From contig OZ020270.1 of the NCBI GenBank assembly GCA_963971225.1, forward strand, positions 16,293,817 to 16,357,816: a stretch of DNA of 64,000 nucleotides, written 5' to 3'. Positions 1-9,913 of the stretch are shown in pieces (positions within the stretch are counted from its first letter, which is position 1; the number at the start of each line of letters is the position of its first letter). The notes beneath the pieces were generated by a model. The model was not told the DNA's origin. It was given only the letters and a program-made list of their open reading frames with translations, and searched no databases. Position numbers and translations under genes: made by a program. The stretch is from Melieria omissa. Taxonomy: Eukaryota > Arthropoda > Insecta > Diptera > Ulidiidae.

Positions 1-1
1 A

Positions 2-1475
2 GTAGGATCAGCTGAAAAATGGTTATTCGGACTCATGGACGAAGAAGACAGAAAAGACATAGTAAACCACCTACAGGTCATCGAAACAAATACACATAAT
101 TCTATAACTAATATCAACAAACAAATAAGCATCAACGACCACTTTGACAGAACGATAAAAACATTAAAACAATCAACAACGACAGAGAGAAAATACAATC
201 ATTACTCAACGTAATAGGAAAAGGAAATGAGGCAATAGTAAAAAGACTTATCTATCATGACCAGTTACAAACAATCCACAACATCAGGGATAAAATAGAA
301 ACAATTCAAGACAACATTGCCTCTGCTAAATATAATATCCTGCACCCATCTATCCTATCACCCGAAGAAATAGAAAAATACGATATAGATTTCTTTAAAA
401 TTAAACTTTTGAGAATGGGTGTAATGAAATTTAAAAATAATTCCATCATAATTGCAATTAAAGTCCCGATCAGTTTCATAAACGCTAAAGTTAACTTGTT
501 ATATCCAATCTCAAACAACAACAACTTTCGTATAGAAAAAAGCAGAATTTACCACAAAAATAGGAAATAACACATACACCTAAATAAAAGACAAATCCAT
601 AAAAGAGCTAAAATTAAGCAAGAATTGCGTGTTGAAGAACGATTGTAATCTGATATATGACAATAACACAAAGATTGAATACATCGATGAGGAAACAATA
701 ATCATTCAAAAGGCCGAAAATCTTAACCCGGCGTTGGTGTGGTGAAAAAAAATTACGTTATTGGTGTGGTGGGGTATGACATACCCCAAAACTTTATATA
801 GCAGCAACCTCACGAAACAACACAAATATAAAAGACAGCAATTATATATTATTCTTCATTTAATTTTACGTAAAAAAAATGCAAAAACATTTCATGTGCA
901 AGCAATTTGTAAAAGAAAATAACAAATATAAGAAAACTGATATCCGTATTATTTACAAAAATACAACCTCTGGGGTATGGTATACCCCACCACACCGATG
1001 CCGGGTTAAAATTCACTACAAATGCATCGAAGATGCAACGGAAGAACTCAATCGCAATTACATTATTTCATTTTCAAATTGTACAATAAAAATTGAAAAC
1101 GAAATATTTGTAAACCAGAAAAACATATTTAGGCAAAAATTTGTAGAAACTAAAGGAAACAATAATTTCACGTTGAAACACAAAATTAATTTCGACGAAA
1201 TCGTAGCAGAACAATTTAACAACATAAAAGAAATAGAAGAATTAAAATTCCACAAAAATATATCTTACACAATTACTACAACAAATATAATTATGGTACT
1301 ACTATCAATAATAGTAATATGTTTCTGGATAAAGAAAAACTCAAGCAAAATCGTGATCACAAATAAAATTCAGGAGAATTTAAAGACAAAGAGGAGAGGA
1401 GTTACGTACCCCGTAAACGATGTCGACGACATCATTCAAAAATACATAAAAGAAAATAAACCAATTAATGCATAG
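2..1475 (+). pseudogene. env: Errantivirus-type envelope remnant, frameshifted
   Basis: This is the decayed remnant of an envelope gene of the insect gypsy/errantivirus class, whose product would be a membrane fusion glycoprotein. Coding sequence is visible in pieces: the frame from base 2 runs to about 210, a second frame covers about 195-565, and the last piece covers about 1010-1475. The last piece has one hydrophobic segment near 1289-1330, followed by a basic tail, which is the expected membrane anchor and cytoplasmic tail. There are at least two frameshifts and several stops, and a MITE at 727-1005 splits the gene. The ATG at 879 lies inside the MITE and is not a real start. The 5' part lies outside the window. 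Family assignment rests on recognition of the fusion-domain region and the architecture; a search against Errantivirus Env proteins would decide it. Confidence 0.65.
727..1005. mobile_element. TTAA-flanked MITE (piggyBac-like), 279 bp
   Basis: TTAA flanks both sides (723-726 and 1006-1009). The ends are inverted repeats: CCCGGCGTTGGTGTGGTG on the left and the complement of CACACCGATGCCGGG on the right. Inner GGGGTAT...ATACCCC palindromes occur near each end (767-785 and 972-987). TTAA duplication with CCC-starting ends is typical of piggyBac-type non-autonomous elements. Removing the element and one TTAA joins the env reading frame across the site, which confirms the boundaries. Confidence 0.8.
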
Positions 1476-1802
1476 TAAGCATATTCCAACATTGCCGCAA
1501 AAAAAATAAACATAAACAAAACAAATTTAATAACTAGGGCAGGAGGTTTCGATGTCACTGCAAAAAATTAACACAAGAAATGTAAATTGACAAGTAAAGC
1601 AAAATTCGGCATGACACAATAACGAAATTATTATGAAATCGTAGTGTAAGAATTCGATTATATAAGTCAGTTGTAAAATTCTGTAAAGGCAGTCTTAAGA
1701 CCGAGTTGAATGAATAAAGTTCAATGCAGAAAGTTCCCCGAGTTTTATTCGACACGTAATTTAGGCGTAGAAAATTCTTAGGGTAATTTTCAATAACATT
1801 AA
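1476..1802 (+). repeat. Possible 3' LTR remnant of the env-bearing element
   Basis: The sequence just after env contains a purine-rich tract (GGGCAGGAGG near 1539) and an AATAAA at about 1714. This is the position where an errantivirus 3' LTR would lie. I cannot define LTR ends because the partner LTR is outside the window. The region ends where the downstream LINE begins at about 1803. Confidence 0.3.
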
Positions 1803-2072
1803 CTCGGGTGCCGACCGGGCAATGGGCATCGCCTGACTTTGCACAGGCTAACCTGGCAAGGGAAGGCGATGTCTAGCTAAGAGTGGGGTAGGGCTCCACA
1901 TGCCGTGCCTGAGGTATTGCTTTACATGCCGTTCCCGGGGGGGCGGCCTGTGGAGTCATACTTCACTCATGTGAAGTGGTGCCTGGCGGGTAGGCCTAAA
2001 ACGCTAAGGGAGGAGTCCCTGAAAAAATAAACCAGTCTGGGGTCCAAAAAGGGAAAGGAGCGGGTCAAGATA

Positions 2073-3518
2073 TTGACCCAAACGTCGGTGGGAGAAGTGA
2101 CGGCTACCACCGGCGGGCACGGTGGGGAACTTGATTCCCCTCTGCGTGTCGCCAGCGGTCACACCTCTGCTAGAGTGGTTGCAGGCTCTAGCAGTCGTCA
2201 TGCGACTGCAAACCTAACGAAAGCAAGGTTAGCCACTAGGGGTACTGCGGTCGATACAGACTCAGACCATGACAGCGTAAGCAGCGTGGCAACCGTCAAC
2301 ACGATCGCTGAGGAGGAGCTGCTAAAGTCCCCAAAGGATCTCGACCCGAGCATCGCATCCACTAGCAGGAGCGAGCAAAGGAAGAAGCCCAATAAAGAGG
2401 GGCTGAAAGCGCTTGCTCAGTACAAGGCGGCAATAAGAATAAAGTTGCGCCTGGAAAGCAAGGCCACTCTTTCGCCCATGGAGCGAGAGGACCTTCGATG
2501 GACAACGGAGACGGCCACGAAAGGCAGGGAGCACTTTTCGCAAATCGAAAGGTTTGCGACTACGCATCCCACATTCGTGAATAAAATCGAGGAAAACGTT
2601 GCGAAAGCAATGAAAGAAACGGAGGCGAAGAGACAGCGGTCCACGGAGGGGGAGAAACCCGTGGTCAAACGTCCTCGTACTCAGACCACAGCTACTCGAA
2701 CTGACCAGCCGTCCACGTCCAAGAGAGTGGCGACGACCAGCGAAGTGGCCAAACGGCATCTGACCGTTGCGCTCGTTGATCGGCGACACCCGAATGGCCA
2801 GATGACGGCGGTACAATGGAAGCAGGTGGATAATAAAATTCTCGAGGCCATTGTTGCACAGGCGATTGACGAACCGCACAAACCTTCGCCCTCCTTTGAA
2901 GGAGCGGGGTGGTACAGGGGAGTCAAAATCCTGAAGTGCAACGATGACCTCACGCTCAAATGGATCAAGGAGGTGATCCCGAACTTAGGGGGACTGTGGG
3001 AGGGCGCCGACTTGGATATAGTGGATAGGGACGATATTCCCGAACCACCGCGGGCTAAGGTACGTGTACCTTGCACGGTGAAACTGGAAAACACCCTACT
3101 GCTTTTCCAGCGGCAGAATCCCGACATCCCGCCGAAGGACTGGAAGGTGATCCACGCGGGGAAACCAAACGCCGATGGTACTCTTGACCTGATCCTCCAG
3201 ATCAATAAAGAGGCAGAGGACAAGTTGTACCAGCGATTCGGAAAGATGTCGTGGGGGATAGGTAGTGTTTACCTGCGCCTCAAAAAACGTCATCCGAAAG
3301 ACGGAAATGAAAATACGCTAAAGCCAGGCGAAGTAGAAAAGGATCTTGGGCTGGAACCCATGACCGACGCTACTCTGATGCTGCGGCTAGATGACGGTGA
3401 GACGGACGAAATGGAGGTTGAAGCGGGTGGAGTGTCGGCGGCGGCAGCCACACCTACCTTGGTGGATACTGTACCTCCTGGAAGGGAAGGTCCTGCAAAT
3501 CAACCTCCACCACAGTAA
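2073..3518 (+). CDS. LINE ORF1 protein with DUF4780-like domain
   Basis: An uninterrupted 481-codon frame encodes the first protein of the LOA-type LINE, expected to bind the element RNA in the ribonucleoprotein particle. Residues 1-120 are low-complexity, rich in Ser, Thr and Ala. Residues 100-230 are highly charged and contain basic nuclear-localisation-like stretches. Residues about 235-415 form the conserved block resembling DUF4780, marked by a Trp-Tyr-Arg-Gly-Val motif near residue 280 and Trp residues at about 295 and 320. There is no CCHC knuckle. The first codon used here is TTG at 2073; an ATG in the same frame is not evident nearby, so the true start is uncertain. The tail is acidic and ends in Pro/Gln. 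Confidence 0.7.
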   Translation: MTQTSVGEVTATTGGHGGELDSPLRVASGHTSARVVAGSSSRHATANLTKARLATRGTAVDTDSDHDSVSSVATVNTIAEEELLKSPKDLDPSIASTSRSEQRKKPNKEGLKALAQYKAAIRIKLRLESKATLSPMEREDLRWTTETATKGREHFSQIERFATTHPTFVNKIEENVAKAMKETEAKRQRSTEGEKPVVKRPRTQTTATRTDQPSTSKRVATTSEVAKRHLTVALVDRRHPNGQMTAVQWKQVDNKILEAIVAQAIDEPHKPSPSFEGAGWYRGVKILKCNDDLTLKWIKEVIPNLGGLWEGADLDIVDRDDIPEPPRAKVRVPCTVKLENTLLLFQRQNPDIPPKDWKVIHAGKPNADGTLDLILQINKEAEDKLYQRFGKMSWGIGSVYLRLKKRHPKDGNENTLKPGEVEKDLGLEPMTDATLMLRLDDGETDEMEVEAGGVSAAAATPTLVDTVPPGREGPANQPPPQ

Positions 3519-3568
3519 GGTGGCGTCAGTTGAGCTCCTCCTCACATTAGAGGAGGGCAGCTACGACG
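3517..3568 (+). pseudogene. LINE ORF2 N-terminal stub before Transib insertion
   Basis: Coding sequence of the endonuclease N-terminus runs from about 3517 to the Transib junction at 3568. The same reading resumes directly at 5092-5097 with Val-Ala-Leu-Ile-Gln-Glu-Pro-Trp, the first catalytic block of apurinic-type endonucleases. Deleting the insertion and one copy of CGACG joins the two parts. Confidence 0.7.
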
Positions 3569-5091
3569 CACAGTGTTGCGAGTAGTGACAAAAATGCCAA
3601 AATGCAACTGTAAAAGCGCAAAAATCTGAATACGAGGTTTTGTTGGAAATACTTCAGTTAAGAGAAATCCGAAGTTTTATGAAAAAATATTGGATAACAT
3701 AGAAGTTATGAGCTCTTAAAGTACGCTCTTCCAGCGTTGAAAAAAAATTGTGTACAAACAGCAAATTTTTGCTTTGACTTTGAGGTTGAATATTTTTAAA
3801 TAAATTATGAGCAGGTTTCTAAAAGTTACTATTATCGTAAGTTTTATATAATCTAGGTCTGACAAGACCAACATTTTGCAGATTACTCTCACCTATGAGC
3901 AGTACCGTTATGATGAAAATTAAGTAAAGAAAGCGAGGGAATAAAAAGTGAGTTCAAATTTTAAAAGTGATTTAAAAAAAAACGTTAAATATCACTTTTG
4001 AAATTTTTTGATATTTTTATTTGGCAAGTATGTAGATTATGCTTTACAATTTTTAGCTGCGCATATTTGCGCGAATGGAAGTTATTAGCATTTTACGGTG
4101 AAGACTTGAGTGCAAATTTGCGATATTTTCACAGTTTGGTTGAAAGCCAATAGCAATCGGTCAATTAATGCTCTGCTGATGATGGAAAAATTTGTTGAAG
4201 ATAGCTTCGGAAAATCAATTACGATTACCATTATATTCGAAATAGAGGGGTTAATAAAGTTTCGACAGTACACTTTGATTTTTTTTTTGTACAGAACCAA
4301 AAGTTGACAACCGTACTACTTCAATTGTTTGGGAGGCGCCCTCTGGGGGTGAGTTTTTGAACTTTAATTAATTTTGTATTTTTGGCATTCAGGAATGTTG
4401 ATGATTTTTTAATAAATCATTCAAATCGGTTAAGTACTTTGCCAGATACGATGTTTCTTCGCTTACTTTACTACATTTACAAGTGTGGAGCCAGTTCCAT
4501 TGAAAATTACTAGTTTTGTATGGCAGCCACCTTAAGAGTTGGATGTAGCGGTTAGGTGTGTATAGAAAAAATATTCGAAAGGGAAAATACATTGGGGTCA
4601 GTCTTACATATGGTACGTCTGGGACCAACCTGAGAGCAGCGGGAGCCCACTTTATAAAAACGATGGTTTTGTATGGGAGCCTCATTAAGGGTTGGTGATA
4701 GGGGGTAGGTATGTTCGAAAGAAATATTCAGGAGGAAAAATTAGTGGGGGTCAGCCTAACATTTTAACCCTCTAAGAGCAATTTCTGAGCAGCCGTGGGG
4801 CACTTCATCGCGATTTTATTTTCAATCACTTTTGAAAAAGCGCATTTTATCTATATACACATTTATAAATAAATTTATATTAAAAAACAAATATTTTGAA
4901 TGTATCTTTTATGAACTGAGATAATTTTCATTGTTAATACAAAGTTTTTTCAAATCCGTTTGTATGGGAGGTAGTCGAAGTTTCCGTCCGATTTCATTGA
5001 AATTTTGCACAGTAAGTTCTTTACTCATACAATAACTGTATACCAAATTCCATTTTTGTCACTCCGCTATATATGAACTCGCAACACTGTG
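3569..5091. mobile_element. Non-autonomous Transib-like DNA transposon, 1,523 bp
   Basis: The left end begins CACAGTG (3569-3575) and the right end is its complement CACTGTG (5085-5091). CGACG occurs immediately on both sides (3564-3568 and 5092-5096). A CACWRTG heptamer with a 5-bp GC-rich duplication close to CGNCG is the signature of Transib, the superfamily from which RAG1 descends. Terminal inverted repeats share CACAGTGTTGCGAGT, and an ACAAAAATG nonamer-like block follows at each end (3588-3596; complement at 5051-5059). The interior (3600-5050) is AT-rich and I recognise no transposase in it. An alternative boundary, GCACAGTG with a GAC duplication, is possible but fits no family as well. 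Confidence 0.82.
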
Positions 5092-5611
5092 CGACGTGGC
5101 CTTAATTCAAGAACCCTGGCTTTCCTCCGGGAACAAGGTTTCAGGATTGAGGTCCACGAATTACAACCTATTCTACGCAACAATGGTAAGGAAGACTCGA
5201 TCTGCCATCCTTGTTAGGAAAAATATTAACGCATATCTTTTACCCAATTTCAGTTCTGATGACCTGACGGTGGTCGTTATCGAAGGGGACGACAAGCCTA
5301 GATTTGTCGCCTCGTGCTACATGGCCCATGACGTCGACGCACCCCCCCCAGAGCTGCAGCACCTCATGGAAGAAGCCCGCAGACGAGGACTCGACGTAGT
5401 GGTAGGTGCGGACGCGAATTCGCACCACCCTCAGTGGGGAAGTAAGGACACGAATGAACGGGGTGAGTCCCTCTTTAGTTTTATATTAGAGAATAATGTA
5501 GAAATAGCTAATAGGGGGAACATCCCAACTTTCAAGGGTCCGACGTTTCTCCCACGGTGTAGATACCTGGATTTTGGATTGGAGAGTGCTGGAGCAACCC
5601 TCCTTCTCTGA
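5092..5611 (+). pseudogene. LINE ORF2, endonuclease domain
   Basis: This is the exonuclease-endonuclease-phosphatase type endonuclease that would nick target DNA for target-primed reverse transcription. It starts at the first catalytic block (Ile-Gln-Glu-Pro-Trp, Glu as metal ligand). The block containing Gly-Ala-Asp-Ala-Asn-Ser-His-His lies near 5407-5430, and an N-terminal-like stretch ending in Tyr-Leu-Asp-Phe follows near 5560. The frame breaks around 5575-5611, where the reading continues in the frame used downstream. The catalytic Asp-Asn-type residues are visible, but the frameshift and the Transib insertion disable the gene. Confidence 0.75.
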
Positions 5612-7177
5612 ACACAGTTACATACATTTTACTGTTAACATTAAACCATTACGCATAGAGAGGGTCTTCAGAAATCCGCGGAATACGGACTGGGATCTGT
5701 ATGCAAATCGGTTAAAGATGCATCTTAGTAACGCCTCCCAGGCATTCTCCAGCGCGGACGTTGAGGCTAAGGCGAAACTCTTAACGGCCAAGATTCTCCT
5801 TGCATACCATGAATCCTGCCCGCCCTCAAGGCCGTTAGGACGAAAATCCAAACCACCTTGGTGGAGCAAGGACATTGGTAGGCAAAGAAGGGAACTCAGA
5901 GAGTTTTTCAAACTAGCCAAACTTGCCGACTGTGTGGAGTGTTGGAGAGAGTGCAAGATACTACTACATTCCTACAAACAGGAGATACGGAGGACCAAAA
6001 GAAGTTCCTGGCAAAACTTCTGGGGAAGCATGGACAAGACCTCTGAGGCATCCAGACTTCGGAAGATACTTGCCAAATCCCCTCCTATACCATCACTTAT
6101 CTGCAAAGAATCGGGAGAATGGACCAAGGACGGCAAAGAGACGCTTGAGGCACTCATAGAAGCCCATTTCCCTGGCTGTTCTGAGGTCTCCAACTCGGTC
6201 CCAACCACACTTGGCATAGAGCAAGAGAACTGTGAGGGCCTAATCACCACGTCTAGACTGCGATGGGCCTTAGGCTCTTTCGATCCCTTCAAATTCCGGG
6301 GTCCGGATGGCATTTTCCCCGCGCTTCTGCAAAAGGGATGTGCTGTTCTGATACCATGGCTCAAGGACGTATTCAGGAACTGTCTGAGGCTGAACTATGT
6401 ACCGATGGACTGGAGATTATCAAGGGTTGTATTTTTACCAAAACCAAGTAAAAGCAGCCACTTGTATCCGAAAGACTGCCGGCCCATCAGCCTCACCTCG
6501 TTCATACTGAAGACCTTTGAAAGACTGCTAGACTCGTTTATTAAGGAAAGGATTCGACCTGGCCTAATATCCACGGATCAACACGCCTACATGAAAGGCA
6601 TGTCAAGGCTGAAAAGGCTTTACACTATGGAGAGTACGCGCTGGGAGCCTTCCTTGACATATCAGGAGCTTTCAATAACGTCTTCACAGAGGCATTGTTG
6701 GAAGGTCTCGCATCAATCGACGTGCACCCATCAATACAGAACTGGATCGGTAATCTTTTAAGTTGCCGAAAGGTGGTGGCGGAGTGGGGCGTGACGACCA
6801 CGGCAAGGAAGGCGAACAGGGGTCCCCCCAGGGGGGCGTGCTTTCTCCGCTACTTTGGAATTTAGTTGTGAACAAAATTCTTCTAAAGTTGAGGGAGGGG
6901 AGCCAAGGCTAACCGCATACGCGGATGACCTGGCCGTCGTCGTCTCAGGCAGGTGTCTAAACTCAATGAGCCAAGTGTCGAGAGAACACTGAAAGTGATT
7001 AATAACTGGGCAAAGACTGTGGAGTTGGAAACAAATCCAGACAAGACGGACTTATTTCTTTTTACAACAAAGTACAAGATCCCAACCTGGCTTCCCCCCA
7101 AACTGAACAACACCACACTCACTCCCAAAACATCTACAAAGTACCTAGGAGTCATTTTGGATAGTAAACTGTCGTAG
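5574..7177 (+). pseudogene. LINE ORF2, reverse transcriptase domain, frameshifted
   Basis: This is the linker and reverse transcriptase part of the LOA-type ORF2. A clean frame runs 5574 to about 6600 and contains the Gly-Pro-Asp-Gly-Ile-Phe-Pro block (near 6300), the Lys-Pro-Ser-Lys/Arg-Pro-Ile-Ser block (near 6440-6490) and a Gln-His-Ala-Tyr block (near 6580). Frameshifts then occur at about 6600 and 6830. The Gly-Val-Leu-Ser-Pro-Leu-Leu block is near 6835 and the catalytic Tyr-Ala-Asp-Asp is near 6907-6925, each in a different frame. The thumb region continues at 6953-7177 and ends in a TAG stop at 7175-7177. Confidence 0.8.
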
Positions 7178-7180
7178 AGG

Positions 7181-8524
7181 TTGAATGTGGAAGACAGGAA
7201 AAGGAAAGCCCTAAACGCCTTATGCGCTTGCAGAAAAACGCTCGCTAAGACTTGGGGCTTATCCCCCCGTCTCACACTTTGGATTTACACTGCAGTTATC
7301 AGACCCATTTTGCTCTACGGGATCTTGGTATGGTGGACCGCGGTTGATAAAAAGACCTATGCTAAAATACTCGAGACTGTACAGAGAGCCGCTGGGTTGT
7401 GTATAACAGGCGCAATGCGCACAACTCCAACAGCGGCACTGGACAAAATCTTGGGATTCTATCCAATTAATCTGACAGCGAAAAGCGCCGCTAAGAAGGC
7501 CGCGCTTAGACTAAAGGTAACTGGACAACTCACGCTACGACCCTACGGTCACAGTAGGATACACGCAGGGGTAGGCGACAGCTCAGACTACGCTATACCT
7601 CAAGCCAATTTTAACTTCAAACCCAACGTGGTCATAGAACCAGATGGATGGCGACAGGGGCTTGAACCCAGCCGTCAATCCTACAACCCTTTCACGGACG
7701 GATCTAAGATGTCAGAGGGTGTGGGATCTGCAGTTTTCATTTCGGAGCTTGATCTACAACAGTCTCTCCGGCTCCCGGATTACTGCAGCATTTTCCAAGC
7801 AGAGGTATTCGCTGCCACAAGAGCGGCGCAACTAGCAATGGAGCGCACTCCTCTTAACTCTCGAATTAACATCTATATTGACAGTCAAGCAGCCATAAAA
7901 GCGGCAGCTGGGGTAATGTCAAACTCGACATGCGTACGGAACTGCAGAGCTAAATTGGACGAACTCTGCAGCAACAGAGTAGTTACTATTTATTGGGTAC
8001 CGGGTCACAAAGGAGTTGAGGGAAATGAGAAGGTTGATGCGCTCGCCAAAGCCGGGGCACGGCTGCCTGCGGTTAGTGTGCCAGACATCCATCCACCCCT
8101 CTCCACGCTCAAGAAGGAAATTGAAAAGAAAATGATTCGTGAGGCGGCGTCCATGTGTGAGAGATCTACATCTCACAGGACAGCAAAAATCATGCTTCGC
8201 GCGCATAATAACAAAAACACAGAGTTTGTACTATCACTCCAAACAGAGGACTGCAAACTACTAGTTGGGGTACTCACGGGACATTATCTCACCCCGTCCC
8301 ACGCTGCCAAACTTGGCTTGGCACCAAGTGATATATGCACAAGATGTAGTGAAGACAATGCCAAAGGCACCCTGGAGCACTTGCAATGCCACTGTCCCGC
8401 TCTCTACAGATCACGGGTTAGCTGCCTCGGATCCGCGTCGTTCCCTTCATTGGAAAGAATTGCAGAGCAAAAAAGCGGCGACTTACTTAGATTTGCCAAA
8501 ACGTTCTTAAAAAACTATTTATAG
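7181..8524 (+). pseudogene. LINE ORF2, thumb plus RNase H domain
   Basis: A 447-codon open frame holds the C-terminal third of the polyprotein. The first 150 residues are the post-RT region (Arg-Pro-Ile-Leu-Leu-Tyr-Gly). The RNase H domain follows with Phe-Thr-Asp-Gly-Ser (near 7690), a Glu in Phe-Gln-Ala-Glu (near 7800), Ile-Asp-Ser-Gln-Ala (near 7880) and Trp-Val-Pro-Gly-His-Lys (near 7995), which are the metal-binding and handle residues. A Cys-rich tail Cys-X2-Cys...His...Cys near 8335-8400 is normal for this clade. Only the upstream stop at 7175 separates it from the RT part. Confidence 0.82.
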
Positions 8525-8619
8525 GTCTGGGACTCCAGTACCTTTGGTACCACTATGGACCATTACTTGGTCTATGTGAGACCCCTTTGTGGGTCGGCCA
8601 GCCTAACCTAACCTAACTG

Positions 8620-9318
8620 AAATATTTTTAGTGACGAGGCTCTCCTTCGGTTTATCTTGGATTGAAGGTACAGCAATCGGACATTGGAGAAACTTCGTTC
8701 AATGGATGAAATTTTGTTTGGTAAGCATAACTTACACTGGTTTCCAAATTCGTTAACATCATTTGACTGCTATTCCTTTTTTAAATACTTTTTTTATATG
8801 TTTTTAGATGTTTTCAAGGCACCTGGGCGGTCGTTATTCGAAAAAGCCATAAAAAAATTTGTGGAACGGTCGAGCAACCGGTGAAGCAAAGCAAATTCAA
8901 CTGAAAACAACAACTCTCTTCAGCTTAAAAATTAATGTATATTTCTGTATGTTATCCGTTTGCCGTTATGTAATGTTTTGTTTATTGTTATTAAAAAAAT
9001 GAAACCGAAACCATAACAAGATATTACTCAGTTACTATTGGCATAACCGTTGCCACATTAGGTGTATTACCAGTTAAATAACCGGTACTGGTAACGAATG
9101 AGTGAGCGAGACGAATATATAATTAGATTTTCTATAAGCTACATGAGTGGAAACGAGATGGAAGCTCACACGTATACAAGACTTTCCGTTACTTTTTCCC
9201 CACCGCTCTTAAGGAACTATATAGGGGAGGTAATATATACGGTCATATAACCAGTTGCTGTCTGACAGGGAAACAGCCGAAAGCCTCGCTGCTAGTGCTG
9301 TTTATTATTTGTAGTATA
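8620..9318. other. Unassigned AT-rich stretch with a splice-like small frame
   Basis: No element is recognised. A plus-strand frame at 8633-8719, with one TGA at 8663, ends at a GTAAGC donor-like site (8720). An acceptor-like pyrimidine run ending TTTTTAG precedes 8809, and a second coding-like stretch rich in Lys and Arg runs to a stop near 8884. This could be the last exons of a decayed transposase or a small host fragment, and I cannot name a family. The rest is AT-rich without a clear signal. Confidence 0.25.
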
Positions 9319-9692
9319 GGTTAGGTTGCGGTGGCTGCCTCTATAAGAGACACACTCGGAGGCATGAAAGGCCCATTGTGATACCACATATTTCACCCGT
9401 TTTTGAACTGTGTTTGCAACACAGTTTTGCCAACATATGTTGCAGCACACATTTCAAAGCGGATGGGGAAAGGGGGAGGGGACCTACTATTTAACGCCGA
9501 ATCCGAACGGCGATTGGCAGTTTCATCCATTGCCTGCCAAGAGCGCACTTGTGCGATTCTTGTAGTTCTCATTCCCTTCATGTGGATAGTGATAGAAGTA
9601 GACGAGTTTTTCACCAGCCCGAGCCAGGAATCGAACCTGGAGCCTTTGGTATGAGAAGCCAGCGCGCTACCCGCTGGACTATCGAGGCCGGC
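9319..9692 (-). mobile_element. Probable tRNA-derived SINE
   Basis: Reading on the minus strand, a tRNA-like head at 9692-9620 is followed by about 300 bp of unrelated body. The body ends near GGTTAGGTT (plus strand, 9319). A tRNA head with pol III promoter boxes, followed by a non-tRNA body, is the SINE layout. No flanking duplication was found, so the 3' boundary is uncertain. Confidence 0.45.
9620..9692 (-). tRNA. tRNA-like head, CAT anticodon position, probable pseudogene
   Basis: The minus strand has an A box (TAGTCCAGCGGGTAGCGC) and a perfect B box (GGTTCGATTCC) at tRNA spacing. The anticodon loop position reads CTCATAC, which would give CAU (Met). The acceptor stem pairs only in part. 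I read it as the head of a SINE or a tRNA pseudogene rather than a functional tRNA. A covariance-model scan would decide. Confidence 0.5.
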
Positions 9693-9710
9693 TATTTGTG
9701 GTATAAGTAT

Positions 9711-9829
9711 TGTTACGAAAGCTAGTTCTAGTGGGCTAGTACGTATCACTGGATTGTGCAATTTGAAGATAAAACAACTTTAATTATCCAGTGATACGTA
9801 CTAGCCCACTAGAACTAGCTTTCGTAACA
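9711..9829 (+). repeat. 5' LTR, shortened and almost wholly palindromic
   Basis: This 119-bp LTR begins TGTTACGAAAGCTAG and ends with its complement. The inverted arms are about 40 bp (9711-9752 and 9788-9829), so little more than a loop lies between them. The 3' LTR ends with the same arm (about 12280-12326) but its left part has U3/R-like sequence instead. I infer that an internal deletion removed the middle of the 5' LTR. Confidence 0.7.
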
Positions 9830-9831
9830 TT

Positions 9832-9849
9832 TGGTGTCAGAAGTGGGAT
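9832..9849 (+). other. Primer binding site, tRNA-Leu type
   Basis: TGGTGTCAGAAGTGGGAT starts two bases after the 5' LTR. It is complementary to the CCA-ended 3' terminus of a Leu-type tRNA as I know that sequence, with one likely mismatch. Position and length fit a minus-strand primer site. Confidence 0.7.
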
Positions 9850-9913
9850 TGTGGAAAATTGAAAATAAACAAAAAATAAAAATTAAAAAAACTAAATAAA
9901 TAAAAGCACGGAC

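Larger units (their letters stand above)
1803..8619 (+). mobile_element. LOA-type non-LTR retrotransposon, interrupted by Transib
   Basis: This is a LINE with a 5' leader (about 1803-2072), ORF1 (2073-3518), a broken ORF2 with endonuclease, reverse transcriptase and RNase H (to 8524), and a short 3' region ending in CCTAACCTAACCTAAC at about 8602-8617. A C-terminal RNase H together with this type of ORF1 suits the LOA clade; the I clade is the alternative. A Transib-like element at 3569-5091 interrupts the N-terminal part of ORF2. TAACT occurs before the start and after the end and could be a short target duplication, but it overlaps the tail repeat. Several frameshifts and stops mean the copy is dead. 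Confidence 0.8.

Noticed and set aside
879..1009. ATG at 879 as the start of the env C-terminal frame
   Set aside because: It lies inside the TTAA-flanked MITE; the env reading joins across the single TTAA when the MITE is removed.
2004..3293. Several long frames on the minus strand opposite the LINE ORF1
   Set aside because: They have no recognisable domains and are shadows of a GC-richer coding region whose plus-strand frame has clear ORF1 features.
8595..8619. CCTAACCTAACCTAAC as telomere-like repeat
   Set aside because: It is only three units and stands exactly where the LOA-type LINE ends, so it is the element's tail.
9711..9829. The palindromic 119-bp segment as an independent MITE
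   Set aside because: The GTAT duplication is at 9707-9710 and 12327-12330, not at 9830, and a primer site follows directly, so it is the 5' LTR of the longer element.
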